A stretch of 64,000 nucleotides of DNA from Mycolicibacterium monacense (GCF_010731575.1 NZ_AP022617.1:3844001-3908000), one strand, 5' to 3'; counted from the first letter of the stretch, positions 35,294 through 44,490 are shown. The notes: generated by a model from the letters alone, not told the origin. Program-made: numbers and translations.

Positions 35294-35734
35294 ATGTCGA
35301 TCGATTTCGTCGGCGCCGGCTGGAACTTTCCGGTCGACCTCGACGCCACCGGATCCGTGGCGCTGGCCACCGGCAGCCGCGACATCGAGCAGGCCATCCA
35401 ACTGATCCTGTGCACCTCACCGGGTGAGCGACCGATGCGTCCCGAATTCGGCTGCCGCATCCACGATCACCTGTTCTCGCTCACCAACGAGGCGACGGCC
35501 GCGGCCATCGCCAACGACGTCCGGGCGGCACTCGAACAGTGGGAGCCGCGCATCGATGTGGTGAACGTTCGGGTCGGTTTCAGCCAGACCGAGTTCGGCA
35601 CCTTCTACGTCGACGTGCACTACCGGATCCGCGGCGACAACGACGACCGCAACCTGGTGTTCCCGTTCTACGTCATCCCCGACGAGCCTCCGCCGCTCAC
35701 CGGATCCACTCAACCAGTTCTGGGAGGCGGCTGA
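35294..35734 (+). CDS. gp25-like baseplate wedge protein (Pvc9 type)
   Basis: 146 residues from ATG 35294 (MSIDFVGAGWNFPVDLD); an open frame continues upstream but only as a shadow of the PAAR gene. Gp25 family signatures are clear: DIEQAIQLILCTSPGERPMR, EFGCRIHDHLFSLTNEATAA and VRAALEQWEPRIDVVNVRV. It is the core wedge protein and starts sheath polymerisation in phage T4. One nucleotide separates its stop from the J-like gene. Confidence 0.95.
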   Translation: MSIDFVGAGWNFPVDLDATGSVALATGSRDIEQAIQLILCTSPGERPMRPEFGCRIHDHLFSLTNEATAAAIANDVRAALEQWEPRIDVVNVRVGFSQTEFGTFYVDVHYRIRGDNDDRNLVFPFYVIPDEPPPLTGSTQPVLGGG

Positions 35735-35735
35735 C

Positions 35736-37694
35736 ATGTTGCCCGCTCCGCGACTCGACGACCGAGGCTTCCAGGATCTCGTCGACGACGCCCGCCGTCG
35801 CATCCGCCGCACCTGCCCCACGTGGTCGGAACACAACATCTCGGATCCGGGTATCACCCTGGTGGAGACCTTCGCGATGATGCTCGACCAACTGATCTAT
35901 CGGCTCAACCGCGTTCCCGACCGCCACTACGTGAAATTCCTCGAACTGCTGGGTTTGGAACTACGCCCACCGGGAGCGGCTCAGGGCGAGGTGACGTTCT
36001 GGCTTTCCGCACCGCAACCGCAGACCATACGGGTCCGCGAGGGCATCGAAGTCAGCACGGACAGAACCGATCTCGAGGAGCCGGTGGTGTTCTCCACCGC
36101 CGAACCCCTCGACATCGTCCCGTGCACGCTGCAGTCGGGTCAGGTGGCCACCGTATCCGCGGGCGGCATCCCGGTGGACCGGTCGAACCCGACCACCGGC
36201 GCGGGCTTCCCCTGTTTCTCGGCGATGCCGACCCCCGGCGACGCACTGTTGATCGGGTTGGACAAGGCGGTGCCCCGCTGTGCGGTGCTGCTGCGGATCG
36301 TGTGTCAGGTCTCCGGTGTCGGCGTCGACCCCACCGATCCGCCGTACGTGTGGGAGGCGTGGACCGAACCCGGCGGGTGGAAACCGTGCGAGGTCGACCG
36401 CGACGAGACGAAGGCCTTCAACCAGCCCGGCGACGTCATCCTCCACGTTCCCAAGGGGCACACCCTCGCCTCACCGGAAACCCTGGCGGGCACGCGCCGA
36501 GGATGGCTGCGCTGCCGGTTGCTCGAACCGTCCCCGGGACAGGACACCTACAGCGAGTCACCGCTGATCAACTCGATCACGGCGGCCACCAAGGGCGGCA
36601 CAATCCCGATCGTGCATGCCCGGGTGATCCGCGACGAGGTCGTCGGAGTCTCCGACGGCACACCGGCGCAACGCCTTCCACTCAAGAACCGCCCGGTCCT
36701 GCCGTGGGCCGGAACCACACTGTCGGTGGTCCGCGACGGCGCTGCCACCGAGTGGCATCCCGTCGAGAACTTCGCCTTCGAGAAACAGGACAGCCAGAGC
36801 TTCCACATCGACGCCGTCGACGGCGAGGTGGTGTTCGGGCCCGCGGTCCGTGAGGCGGACGGCTCACTGACCCAGTACGGGAGGATCCCTCCCAAGGGCG
36901 CCACACTGAAGATGACCGCCTACCGGACGGGCGGCGGCCCGGCGGGCAACGTGCGCAAGGGCGCCATCCACGTCCTCAAGACCAGCGTGCCCTACGTGTC
37001 CCGGGTCGAGAACCGGCGCGCGGCGGCCGGCGGCGCCCCCGCCGAAACCATCGAGGACGCCAAGACCAGGGGACCTCTGCTGATCCGTTCGCGCGGAAGA
37101 GCCGTTACCGCGGAGGATTTCGAGGAGCTGGCCCGTGAGGCGGCGCCGGGCATCGCGAGGGTGCACTGCCTGACACCGTCGAGCCCCGCCGAGGCCGGGC
37201 TGATCCGGCTGCTGGTCGTGCCGAACGTGTCCAGCGACGCGTTGGGCGCCGTCCGCAGAGAGGACCTCGATCTGTCCGACGACACGAAGGCGCGCATCAA
37301 GGCCTATCTGGACGAGCGCAAGCTCGCGGGTACTCACGTGCGGGTGAAAGCGCCCGCCTATCAGGGGCTGACGATCGTCGCGACACTGGCGGCGCTGCCA
37401 GGATACCGACGAGACCACCTCCGCGATGATGTGCTTCGCGCGCTGAACCGCCTGCTGCATCCGCTCACAGGTGGGCCGGACGGCACGGGGTGGCCGATCG
37501 GGCGGCCTGTGCAACGGCACGAACTGGCGGCCGCTCTGGCGTGGACTCCGGGGGTGGACATGTCACGGGAAGTCGTGCTCGACCTCTACCCGGCCGACAC
37601 CACTACGGGCGCGCGCGGCGACAGGGTCGACAAACTGTTGCTCAACCCCGATGCGTTGGTGCTGTCGCACCGGCACAAGGTCCAGGTGAGCTGA
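35736..37694 (+). CDS. baseplate J-like wedge protein (Pvc11 type)
   Basis: 652 residues. It opens with RLDDRGFQDLVDDARRRIRR, TCPTWSEHNISDPGITLVET and MLDQLIYRLNRVPDRHYVKF, the characteristic eCIS/gp6-like N-terminus. The baseplate J core lies in the C-terminal half (TRGPLLIRSRGRAVTAEDFE, LAREAAPGIARVHCL, IKAYLDERKLAGTHVRVKAP and RALNRLLHPLTGGPDG). It forms the wedge ring around the hub. Operon neighbours on both sides are baseplate components, with 1 and 2 nt gaps. Confidence 0.95.
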   Translation: MLPAPRLDDRGFQDLVDDARRRIRRTCPTWSEHNISDPGITLVETFAMMLDQLIYRLNRVPDRHYVKFLELLGLELRPPGAAQGEVTFWLSAPQPQTIRVREGIEVSTDRTDLEEPVVFSTAEPLDIVPCTLQSGQVATVSAGGIPVDRSNPTTGAGFPCFSAMPTPGDALLIGLDKAVPRCAVLLRIVCQVSGVGVDPTDPPYVWEAWTEPGGWKPCEVDRDETKAFNQPGDVILHVPKGHTLASPETLAGTRRGWLRCRLLEPSPGQDTYSESPLINSITAATKGGTIPIVHARVIRDEVVGVSDGTPAQRLPLKNRPVLPWAGTTLSVVRDGAATEWHPVENFAFEKQDSQSFHIDAVDGEVVFGPAVREADGSLTQYGRIPPKGATLKMTAYRTGGGPAGNVRKGAIHVLKTSVPYVSRVENRRAAAGGAPAETIEDAKTRGPLLIRSRGRAVTAEDFEELAREAAPGIARVHCLTPSSPAEAGLIRLLVVPNVSSDALGAVRREDLDLSDDTKARIKAYLDERKLAGTHVRVKAPAYQGLTIVATLAALPGYRRDHLRDDVLRALNRLLHPLTGGPDGTGWPIGRPVQRHELAAALAWTPGVDMSREVVLDLYPADTTTGARGDRVDKLLLNPDALVLSHRHKVQVS

Positions 37695-37696
37695 CG

Positions 37697-38227
37697 ATGA
37701 ATGTCGGAGCGAACGACCTCATCTCACCGCTCCCCTTGGTCGAGACCATGCCCGGTGTGTACCGCAGCGACCCGATGACGCAGGCGCTGTGCGCGGTCTT
37801 CGACGACCTGCTCGCCCCGGTGTTCGCGGTTCTCGACGGTTTCCCCGCGTACCTCGATCCGGCCACCACACCGGAGGACATGCTGGACTGGCTGGCCGCC
37901 TGGATAGGCCTGTCGTTCGACGGCCACGTCGATGCGCAGCGCAAGCGGGAACTGGTCATGTCCGGTGTGGCGCTGACGCCATGGCGGGGCACCACCAGAA
38001 GCCTTCGCGCCGAGATCAATTCGGTGTTCGACGAGGAGGTCGAGATCACGGAGCACGGGGCGGGGGATGCGCCGATACTGCTGGTCAGGCTGATCACTGA
38101 CACGCCCGATCGGGTCGACCTGAGCCGCCTCGACGCGATCGTCGCCGCGGCGAAACCCGCCCACCTGCCGCACCGGGTCGACGTCGTCGCCCGCGCCGAT
38201 CACCACCCGACGGCCAACTCCGCCTGA
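37697..38227 (+). CDS. phage tail protein I-like baseplate component (Pvc12-type)
   Basis: 176 residues from ATG 37697 (MNVGANDLISPLPLVETMPG). Recognisable features are LPGVY-like MPGVYRSDPMTQALCAVFDD, LDGFPAYLDPATTPEDMLDW, LAAWIGLSFDG and LVMSGVALTPWRGTTRSLRA, typical of the tail protein I / P2 gpI family found after baseplate J. It ends the particle operon. Its 3' end overlaps by 28 nt the 3' end of the SARP-type regulator on the opposite strand. It is much shorter than the largest Pvc12 proteins, so that label is by position and motif. Confidence 0.88.
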   Translation: MNVGANDLISPLPLVETMPGVYRSDPMTQALCAVFDDLLAPVFAVLDGFPAYLDPATTPEDMLDWLAAWIGLSFDGHVDAQRKRELVMSGVALTPWRGTTRSLRAEINSVFDEEVEITEHGAGDAPILLVRLITDTPDRVDLSRLDAIVAAAKPAHLPHRVDVVARADHHPTANSA

Positions 38228-40845
38228 ATGCGGGCGCATTCCCGACGACTGAGTTCGGCGGCGCTGGCGTCACCGCCCATCTCGTGCAACTCGGCCATCA
38301 ACAACCAGGGGCCCTCCTGGTACGGATCGAGGTCGACCGACCGCTGCGCCGCGGCCAGCGCGTCGGCTCCCCTGCCCCGCGAACGGTAATCCGCCGCCAG
38401 GCTCGCCGCGGCCGAGGCGGCGGCGCGACGTAATCGCTGCCGTTCGTCGTCCACCGGATCGGCGACCGCACCGGGCAGGAGATCTCCCGCGTACACCGCC
38501 AACGCCCGCCGGCGCGCCGCCATCCGGGCGTCGACGTCGCCGCGGGCGGATGCCGCGGCCGCCGATGTCATCGCGGCGCCGAACTCGACGACGTCGATGA
38601 CCGATCCGGCGGGCAGGCCGAGTCGGTAGCACTCCCCGCGACGCTCGACGGTGACCGAGCCGTCACCGAACAGATTGCGCACACTGGACACCGCCACCTG
38701 AAGCCGGTGACACGCAACCGCGTGCGGCGCACCCGGCCACAACGCGTCCTCGAGGAACTCGCGGTGGTGATCGACACCGGGTGCGAGCGCCAGCAGTTGC
38801 AGCACGTTGCGCGCCTGCGGTCTCAACCGGCCGAGGTCGACCGGCACCCCGCCGACCTCGATGCGGAACTCACCGAAGCAACGAACCTCAACCGGCACCG
38901 CACGCGGCTCCCGTGTCCTGGTGTCGGTGCACCACCGCGTCAGCGTCGGCGCGTCCAGCTCGGTGAATCGGTCTGCGGCGTCTGCGAGTTCGACCGGCGT
39001 CATGCCGAGAGCCTTCTTGCTCAGTCCGACCGCCAGGGTCAGCAGGGCAGCACCCCACACATCGCCGCGAGCGTCACAGGCCGCGATCACCTCGGCGCAG
39101 CACTCCAGTCGCCATGGGGCGTCACCGGACCGGGCGAGCACAAGTTGCTGCAACCCGTGCGCAAGACGGGCAAGCCAGGGCAGCCCATTGACCTCGGCGA
39201 GTGCCGCGAGGTCGCCGGGGCCCGTTGAGTGGCACGGCCCGGCCGCATCGACGCATAGCACGTCGAGCATCTCCCATGCCAGATCGGCGGCGATCGCCAC
39301 TGTCGCACTGGCACTTTCGTCACGCCGCACCGAAGCGATCACCTCGCGCGCCAAGTCGTTCTCACCGGCGACCACCGCCAGCAGACCGTGAGCGAGCCGG
39401 ACCCCGGCGGCACCGGTCGTCGCGGCCGGCGCGCGCAGGTCCGGCAGTTCACGCAGTCCGTCACGCAGCACCCGACTCCAGTGCCGGAACGCCGGCGAGC
39501 CGCCACCCGTCGCCGGCAGCCAGCCCGCCACCGCCTGCGCCTCCGACATGCAGATACCGCTGAAACCTGGTTCGTCATAGCAACTCTGGGTGAACAGGTA
39601 GGCATCCCTGGCGGCTTGCAGCGCGCCGTCGCGGGCGAGCCGGCGGGCATTGGCCAAGGCCAGCCAGGGATCACGCTGGAAAGTCACAGGCGGGAGGAGA
39701 TCCTCCCCGATCCCGTCAGCACCGGCTCTGCGGATGAGGCGAGAGACCGCAGGCCAGTCCTCGGCCTTGGCGAACGCCTTGGTGGCCGAACGCAGATCAC
39801 CGAGCGACTCCAGCACCACGCCGCTGCGGGCGTACCAGGCCCGCGCCCCGTCGCTGCCGTACTCCTCCACCAGCGCCAACTCGAGATGGTTCTGCAGCAC
39901 CTCGTGGTACCGGAAGTGCAGACCGTCATCGTCGGTCGAGGTGAAAAGCTGCTCCCGGTCGAGCATCTCGAGCACCCGGTGACTGCCGTCGGTGTTGAGC
40001 AGTGCATCACAGGCGGGACCGGACAGTCGGCCGAGCGTGCAGGTACGCAGTAGGAACACCCGTCGCTCATCGGGTAACGCGCCCAGTACGTTGCGGGCCA
40101 GATAGGACCGGACCAACTTCGACCGTCCACCGAGATCGGAGACCGCCTGGTGGCGCTCGGCTGCGCTGCGCCCGGCGGTTGCGAGGTGGAACAACTGCAG
40201 ACCTGCCGCCCATCCCCCGGTGCGCCGGGTCAGGGCTGCGGCGGCCTCCGGACGCAGGGGCTGGCGGTAGACGTTGGCGAACAGCTCTTCGACTTCCCAG
40301 GATCGGAAACGCAATTGGTCGCTGCCGATTTCGTGGAATGTGCCGGAGACCTGCAGCCGGGGGATGTTGATGTCGGGGGTTCGCCGGGATCCGAGGATCA
40401 CGCGCAGCCGTCGGGGGCGCAATGACACGAACCGCTCGAGTGCATGCTCTGCAGGGGTGTCGGCGATCTCGTGCAGGTCGTCGAGGATCACCACCGCACG
40501 AGGACCGGACCAGTTGTCCAGGGCAGTCAGTAACGCGTCCATCGAGCGGACGTCACCGGTTCCGCACACGGGGCCCAGCGCGGCGGCGAGGTGCGCGACG
40601 AATCGCGCTTCGGGTCCGTCGTCGTCGGTGACCCGGTACCACCCGACCGGAGCGCTGCTCGTCGCGGCCACCCGGGACAGCAGCGTGGTCTTGCCGGACC
40701 CGGCGGGTGCGACCACCGAATCGACGACCGCGGACGGTCCGTCGAGCAGCGCCTGCTCCAGGCGCGCACGCACCAGGCCGGTCGGCTCGGGGGCTCGCAG
40801 CTTCTCGCGGAAGACGACGCCGCCGCACCGCACCCCAGTACCCAT
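38200..40845 (-). CDS. SARP-type (BTAD) regulator with P-loop ATPase domain
   Basis: 881 residues from the ATG at 40845 with GTGGGGGTGGCGG upstream; longer frames lack support. Order: P-loop NTPase with SVVAPAGSGKTTLLSRVA at about residue 45, Walker-B-like AVVILDDLHEIAD, a MalT/LAL-type middle with TPR-like helices, then a C-terminal winged helix (VEVRCFGEFRIEVGGVPVDL, RLRPQARNVLQLLALAPGVD) and a BTAD-type bacterial transcription activation domain (ALAVYAGDLLPGAVADPVDD, then ALAAAQRSVDLDPYQEGPW). SARPs activate by binding 11-nt direct repeats, as seen at 14031-14080. It follows the LuxR-type giant regulator by 31 nt on the same strand and converges with the particle operon. Confidence 0.88.
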   Translation of the reverse strand: MGTGVRCGGVVFREKLRAPEPTGLVRARLEQALLDGPSAVVDSVVAPAGSGKTTLLSRVAATSSAPVGWYRVTDDDGPEARFVAHLAAALGPVCGTGDVRSMDALLTALDNWSGPRAVVILDDLHEIADTPAEHALERFVSLRPRRLRVILGSRRTPDINIPRLQVSGTFHEIGSDQLRFRSWEVEELFANVYRQPLRPEAAAALTRRTGGWAAGLQLFHLATAGRSAAERHQAVSDLGGRSKLVRSYLARNVLGALPDERRVFLLRTCTLGRLSGPACDALLNTDGSHRVLEMLDREQLFTSTDDDGLHFRYHEVLQNHLELALVEEYGSDGARAWYARSGVVLESLGDLRSATKAFAKAEDWPAVSRLIRRAGADGIGEDLLPPVTFQRDPWLALANARRLARDGALQAARDAYLFTQSCYDEPGFSGICMSEAQAVAGWLPATGGGSPAFRHWSRVLRDGLRELPDLRAPAATTGAAGVRLAHGLLAVVAGENDLAREVIASVRRDESASATVAIAADLAWEMLDVLCVDAAGPCHSTGPGDLAALAEVNGLPWLARLAHGLQQLVLARSGDAPWRLECCAEVIAACDARGDVWGAALLTLAVGLSKKALGMTPVELADAADRFTELDAPTLTRWCTDTRTREPRAVPVEVRCFGEFRIEVGGVPVDLGRLRPQARNVLQLLALAPGVDHHREFLEDALWPGAPHAVACHRLQVAVSSVRNLFGDGSVTVERRGECYRLGLPAGSVIDVVEFGAAMTSAAAASARGDVDARMAARRRALAVYAGDLLPGAVADPVDDERQRLRRAAASAAASLAADYRSRGRGADALAAAQRSVDLDPYQEGPWLLMAELHEMGGDASAAELSRRECARIQAELAVGW

Positions 40846-40876
40846 AACCGCCACCCCCACGATCCGCGGACCGAAT

Positions 40877-43519
40877 CTACGGCGACTCACCGGCCGGCGG
40901 CGTGAGTAGCCGACTACTCGATTTCCCCGCGGGCTGTCTGCGCACGGCGGCCGCCAGTTCCGCCCGGTCACGCAGATCCAGCTTCGCGCAGGACCGGTAG
41001 ATGTGGTTTTCGACCGTTCGCACAGACACCGTCAACCGGTCGGCCACCTCACGATTCGTCAAGCCCTCGGCGACCAGCACCGCAACCTCGTGCTCGCGGG
41101 AACTCAGCGGGAGCGGGCGCGCGGCGGATCTGATGGCGGGCGTGACGGCGCCGCCGCATTGCACTGCCAATTTCAGCGCCCGCCCCGCTGAGTGAGCGCC
41201 CGTCTGCGGCCGCCCGGCCAGGTCGTGGAAAACGGCTGCCTGGGCGGCGGTGTCCGACGCCGACAGGAGGTAACCCGCGTCCTCGTAATCGCGGCTCACC
41301 GCGTCGAGGCGGTCGGCGTCCGCGGAGGCGAGGGCGGCCGCGTGGCGGGAATGCAGATTGACCACACCACCGTCGACCACCCGTGCCAGCACCGCCAGAC
41401 GGGAGGCCACCGCCCGGTCACCGAACCGGGCCGCGTGGTGCAGCGCCTCGGCCTCGACGGCGAGTTGCCCGGACCGGTGCGCCAGGTCCGCCGCGGCGCG
41501 CGCCAGGTCGATCGCGGTGCGCTCACCGCCACGAGCCGCCACCATCCACGCCTTCGCGATCAGTGCCTGCGGATGGTGCAGGGCCATGTGGGGTCCGAGG
41601 TGTTCGGTCGTCTCACCCAGCACCCGTTCGGCGTTCTTCGTATCGCCGAGCGCCGCGTAGGCCCGCACCAGCAGGAGCCGCGCCACGAGCCGCCACGGCA
41701 TCGAGTTCTCCGCGTTCAGCGCCGCGAGCGCCTGCTCGAGAGAGGACACCGCGGCCGGGAAGCGGCCGCGGTACACCTCGACGCAGCCCGCCATGATCTT
41801 CGTGATCGCCCATCCGACGAACTGTCCGGACGACGAGAACCTGGCGTACTGTGCCACCGCGACATCGGCTGCGTCGAGTTCACCCGAGTACACCCGCGCG
41901 ATGACCAGGCCGTAACGGATCATGAACCGGATCATCCCGTCGGTCGGGGTCAGACCTGTTCGGCAGAGCGCAGCGATCGGTTCGAAACTGATCCCGCGGC
42001 CGATCACGGGAAGCGCCAGCCCTGCTGCTAGAGCGGCGAATTCAACAGCCTGCTCCGGCGCGTCGGGGTTGTCGATCACACTCTGCGCGGCGCGTAGACC
42101 CTCGGTGATCCTGTTCTCGTGCACGGCCATCGCCGCGCCCACAGCAGTCACGATCGCACGCAGCGCGGGGTGTGCGACCCGACCGCCCAACAGGACGAGA
42201 AGTCGGTGTGCGCGCTCGACGTCACCCATCGACCAGAACAGAATCGACAGCCGCGGCACTCCCCAGAGCACGAGTTGCGATTCGTCGAGCGTCGCGGGAT
42301 CGAATCGGGCCAGGACATCGTCGGCCTCGGCTGCGCGCCCCTGCCACAGCAAGGCCCTCGACAGCAGACCGGCCGCCCGGAGATCACCGTTGCGATCGAG
42401 AGCCAGCCGCGCAAACCGTTCCGCCACCTCCAGATTCGCCAAGAACAGGGCGTCCTTACCCGCGTCGATGAGAAACGCGTCGTCGACCTCACGGTCGCTT
42501 CCGACGTAGAGTTCGGCGAGCCGGATGCGACTCGCCGCCGAATCGGGTTCCCGGTTCGAGAGCACGTCGAGGATGCGGCCACGCAGCCGCCGTGCGGACG
42601 CGGTGCCGATGCGCCGCCGTATCACGTCTCCGAACAGCGGATGACTTATCCGGGCGTTGAGCAGACCACCGTCTTGAACGATACGGATCAGCCCTTGTGT
42701 TTCACCGGCGTCGACCGCCTCCGGCCCCACCAACTCGCACAGCGAGTCCAGGTCGAGCGGTTCGTACAGCGCAAGCACCTTCAGCGCCGACAGCGCCTCG
42801 CTGCCCGCACGGTCGAGACGATCCTCCAGCAGCGCCACCATTCCGGCCGACAATGTTGCGTGGCCGCGCAGCTGCCAGACGCCGTTCACCTCGGTGAGCG
42901 CGCCGTCCGCCAGCGCACCTTCGACCAGGTGCCGCAGAAACAACGGGTTGCCGGTCGAGAAATTCCACATCACGTCGGCGGACAACTCCTCAACGGTGCC
43001 CCGCAGCACTCTTTGCAGCAGCGAAATGCATTGAGGCTTGGTGAACGGATGCAACTCCAAGCGCTCGAGAATTCCGTCCTTCCACAGGGACGTCACCGCA
43101 TCGGGAACCGCTTCGCCGCTCCTCACCGTGGCCACGATTCGACCGCTGCCCTCCACAGCCACCTGATGGAGCAACGTCGCCGACAGCTGGTCGAGTAGGT
43201 GGGCGTCGTCGATTCCGAGGACCGTGTCGTCGCGTTCGAGGAGCGACTCGCGGGCCGACATGAGTAGGGCGATCGGGTCGCGTGCGGCGGTCACGGTGAC
43301 CCACGGCGCGAAGGCGCCGAGCGGAATGACCTTCGACGATTCCGTGCAGGCGGCCCACCGGATCGACGGCACCGTCGCGGTCGCCGCCCTTGCCAGTGTC
43401 GTCTTGCCGACACCTGCCTCACCGACCAGCACGACGCCCCGCTTGTTTGCATCGGTGAGCGCGGAACGGATGATGTCTCGTTCCACGGCGCGGTCGAGCA
43501 ACAACCAATGGTTGCTCAT
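40877..43519 (-). CDS. large ATP-binding LuxR (LAL) regulator
   Basis: 880 residues. P-loop VLVGEAGVGKTTLARAA at about residues 30-46, then VLGIDDAHLLDQLSATLLHQ as Walker B, a long helical-repeat middle domain, and a C-terminal LuxR helix-turn-helix: LSSREHEVAVLVAEGLTNRE, VADRLTVSVRTVENHIYRS (about residues 795-845). LAL proteins are usually pathway-specific switches that bind ATP and a ligand. The start ATG at 43519 follows CTAGACTCCCATGC, with no strong Shine-Dalgarno. First gene of the two-regulator operon at the right edge of the eCIS island, likely to govern it. Confidence 0.92.
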   Translation of the reverse strand: MSNHWLLLDRAVERDIIRSALTDANKRGVVLVGEAGVGKTTLARAATATVPSIRWAACTESSKVIPLGAFAPWVTVTAARDPIALLMSARESLLERDDTVLGIDDAHLLDQLSATLLHQVAVEGSGRIVATVRSGEAVPDAVTSLWKDGILERLELHPFTKPQCISLLQRVLRGTVEELSADVMWNFSTGNPLFLRHLVEGALADGALTEVNGVWQLRGHATLSAGMVALLEDRLDRAGSEALSALKVLALYEPLDLDSLCELVGPEAVDAGETQGLIRIVQDGGLLNARISHPLFGDVIRRRIGTASARRLRGRILDVLSNREPDSAASRIRLAELYVGSDREVDDAFLIDAGKDALFLANLEVAERFARLALDRNGDLRAAGLLSRALLWQGRAAEADDVLARFDPATLDESQLVLWGVPRLSILFWSMGDVERAHRLLVLLGGRVAHPALRAIVTAVGAAMAVHENRITEGLRAAQSVIDNPDAPEQAVEFAALAAGLALPVIGRGISFEPIAALCRTGLTPTDGMIRFMIRYGLVIARVYSGELDAADVAVAQYARFSSSGQFVGWAITKIMAGCVEVYRGRFPAAVSSLEQALAALNAENSMPWRLVARLLLVRAYAALGDTKNAERVLGETTEHLGPHMALHHPQALIAKAWMVAARGGERTAIDLARAAADLAHRSGQLAVEAEALHHAARFGDRAVASRLAVLARVVDGGVVNLHSRHAAALASADADRLDAVSRDYEDAGYLLSASDTAAQAAVFHDLAGRPQTGAHSAGRALKLAVQCGGAVTPAIRSAARPLPLSSREHEVAVLVAEGLTNREVADRLTVSVRTVENHIYRSCAKLDLRDRAELAAAVRRQPAGKSSSRLLTPPAGESP

Positions 43520-43581
43520 GCATGGGAGTCTAGATTTTCACCGTCCCCAACGGCCGTTCCTTTTCAGGCCACACCACAATT

Positions 43582-43619
43582 CGTTGATCACGTAAGAGAC
43601 CGGGAAATATCACGTTGAT
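43582..43619. promoter_or_regulatory. repeated CGTTGAT/ATCACG boxes upstream of the LAL gene, tentative
   Basis: CGTTGAT occurs at 43582-43588 and 43613-43619, 31 nt apart, and each is joined to an ATCACG (43587-43592 and 43609-43614) on a different side. The 215-nt region 43520-43734 is A/T-rich compared with the genes around it and must hold the promoter of the LAL regulator gene. The boxes may be an operator; the evidence is only their repetition. Confidence 0.3.
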
Positions 43620-43734
43620 AGCTGGGACCGTCGACAGCACGGCTCGTGAATGCATATATCCATAGAACGAAAAGGTCCGACATTGCCGGTTTCATTGTCG
43701 AAAATCTGGCATCGACGAAAAACGCGCCGGTCCG

Positions 43735-44385
43735 TCATTGTTCGACCGGTCGGTCTCCCCAGCCGGAGTTCTTCACCACGTCCAGGAACGTGAGCGAGCT
43801 GCCGTTGACCAGCTCGTGCAGATGGGCGGGGAACGTGAACGGCGGCGCCTTCAACGGGTTGGCCGCCGTGCCACGCGCGATGAGGTCGGTGATCGCGTAG
43901 CCGAGATCGTGCCGCGGCCATGCCTCGAGCACCCGTTCGACGAAACCGGGTGAGAGCAGCTGCCTGTCGAAACCGTTGATGTCGAGCGAGATTCCGGAGA
44001 ACGACACGGCCTGCTCGGTGCCGAACCGGTCGGCCAGGCCGACGCTGGTGTGCAGTGCGATGCCCTCCCACACCGTGCGGGCCCGCCCGTCGTCGACCCC
44101 GTGCTCGCGCAGGAACCGCACCGCGGCGTCGGCGCCGTCGACCTCGAACCGCTGATCCCCGTCGCCGTGGTCGGTGACGCCGAGGTCGTGCAGGACGCAG
44201 GTGAGGTAGACGAGCTCGTCGTCATAGTCTCTGCCGTCGCGCAGACCCTTCGCGGCGGCGAGTTCCCGCGCGAAGAGATAGCTGCGGACGGTGTGGTTGG
44301 CGATGCACTCCGTCGACACGTCGAGCACCAGATCCAATGCGGCGGAGCAGACTTCGGTATCCGGCAGATCCCACGAGTTCGTCAT
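43735..44385 (-). CDS. HD domain protein, cyanamide hydratase-like
   Basis: 216 residues. HD metal motifs: His in ANHTVRSYLFARELAAA (about 31), His-Asp in CVLHDLGVTD (about 66-67), and later HTSVGLADRFG with Asp as the last ligand candidate. The family resembles cyanamide hydratase-like HD proteins of unknown substrate in mycobacteria. It follows the eCIS regulators at the right end of the island but has no visible link to them. Its stop is 216 nt away from the LAL start and its own start is 114 nt from the crotonase on the other strand. Confidence 0.78.
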   Translation of the reverse strand: MTNSWDLPDTEVCSAALDLVLDVSTECIANHTVRSYLFARELAAAKGLRDGRDYDDELVYLTCVLHDLGVTDHGDGDQRFEVDGADAAVRFLREHGVDDGRARTVWEGIALHTSVGLADRFGTEQAVSFSGISLDINGFDRQLLSPGFVERVLEAWPRHDLGYAITDLIARGTAANPLKAPPFTFPAHLHELVNGSSLTFLDVVKNSGWGDRPVEQ

Positions 44386-44471
44386 GTCCCCCAGCGTGCT
44401 CCGGCTGACCGGCGCGCGGAAGTGGCTAGATCGTCAACACCCGACAAAATCTGGCCATACCCTTGGCTTTC

Positions 44472-44490
44472 GTAACGGCGTTACGTAACG
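44472..44490. promoter_or_regulatory. overlapping palindromes, probable TetR operator at the crotonase gene
   Basis: GTAACGGCGTTAC (44472-44484) is an inverted repeat with one central base, and CGTTACGTAACG (44479-44490) is a perfect 12-bp palindrome that shares half of it, so the element offers three GTAACG half sites in a row. It ends 8 nt before the crotonase ATG at 44499, which is the position of an operator. A TetR-family gene follows the crotonase and is the natural candidate binder. Confidence 0.6.

Noticed and set aside
12972..43519. Ordinary prophage explanation for the tail genes
   Set aside because: No capsid, portal, terminase, lysis or integrase genes; the AAA ATPase, DUF4255, DUF4157 and LysM hub genes are eCIS-specific.
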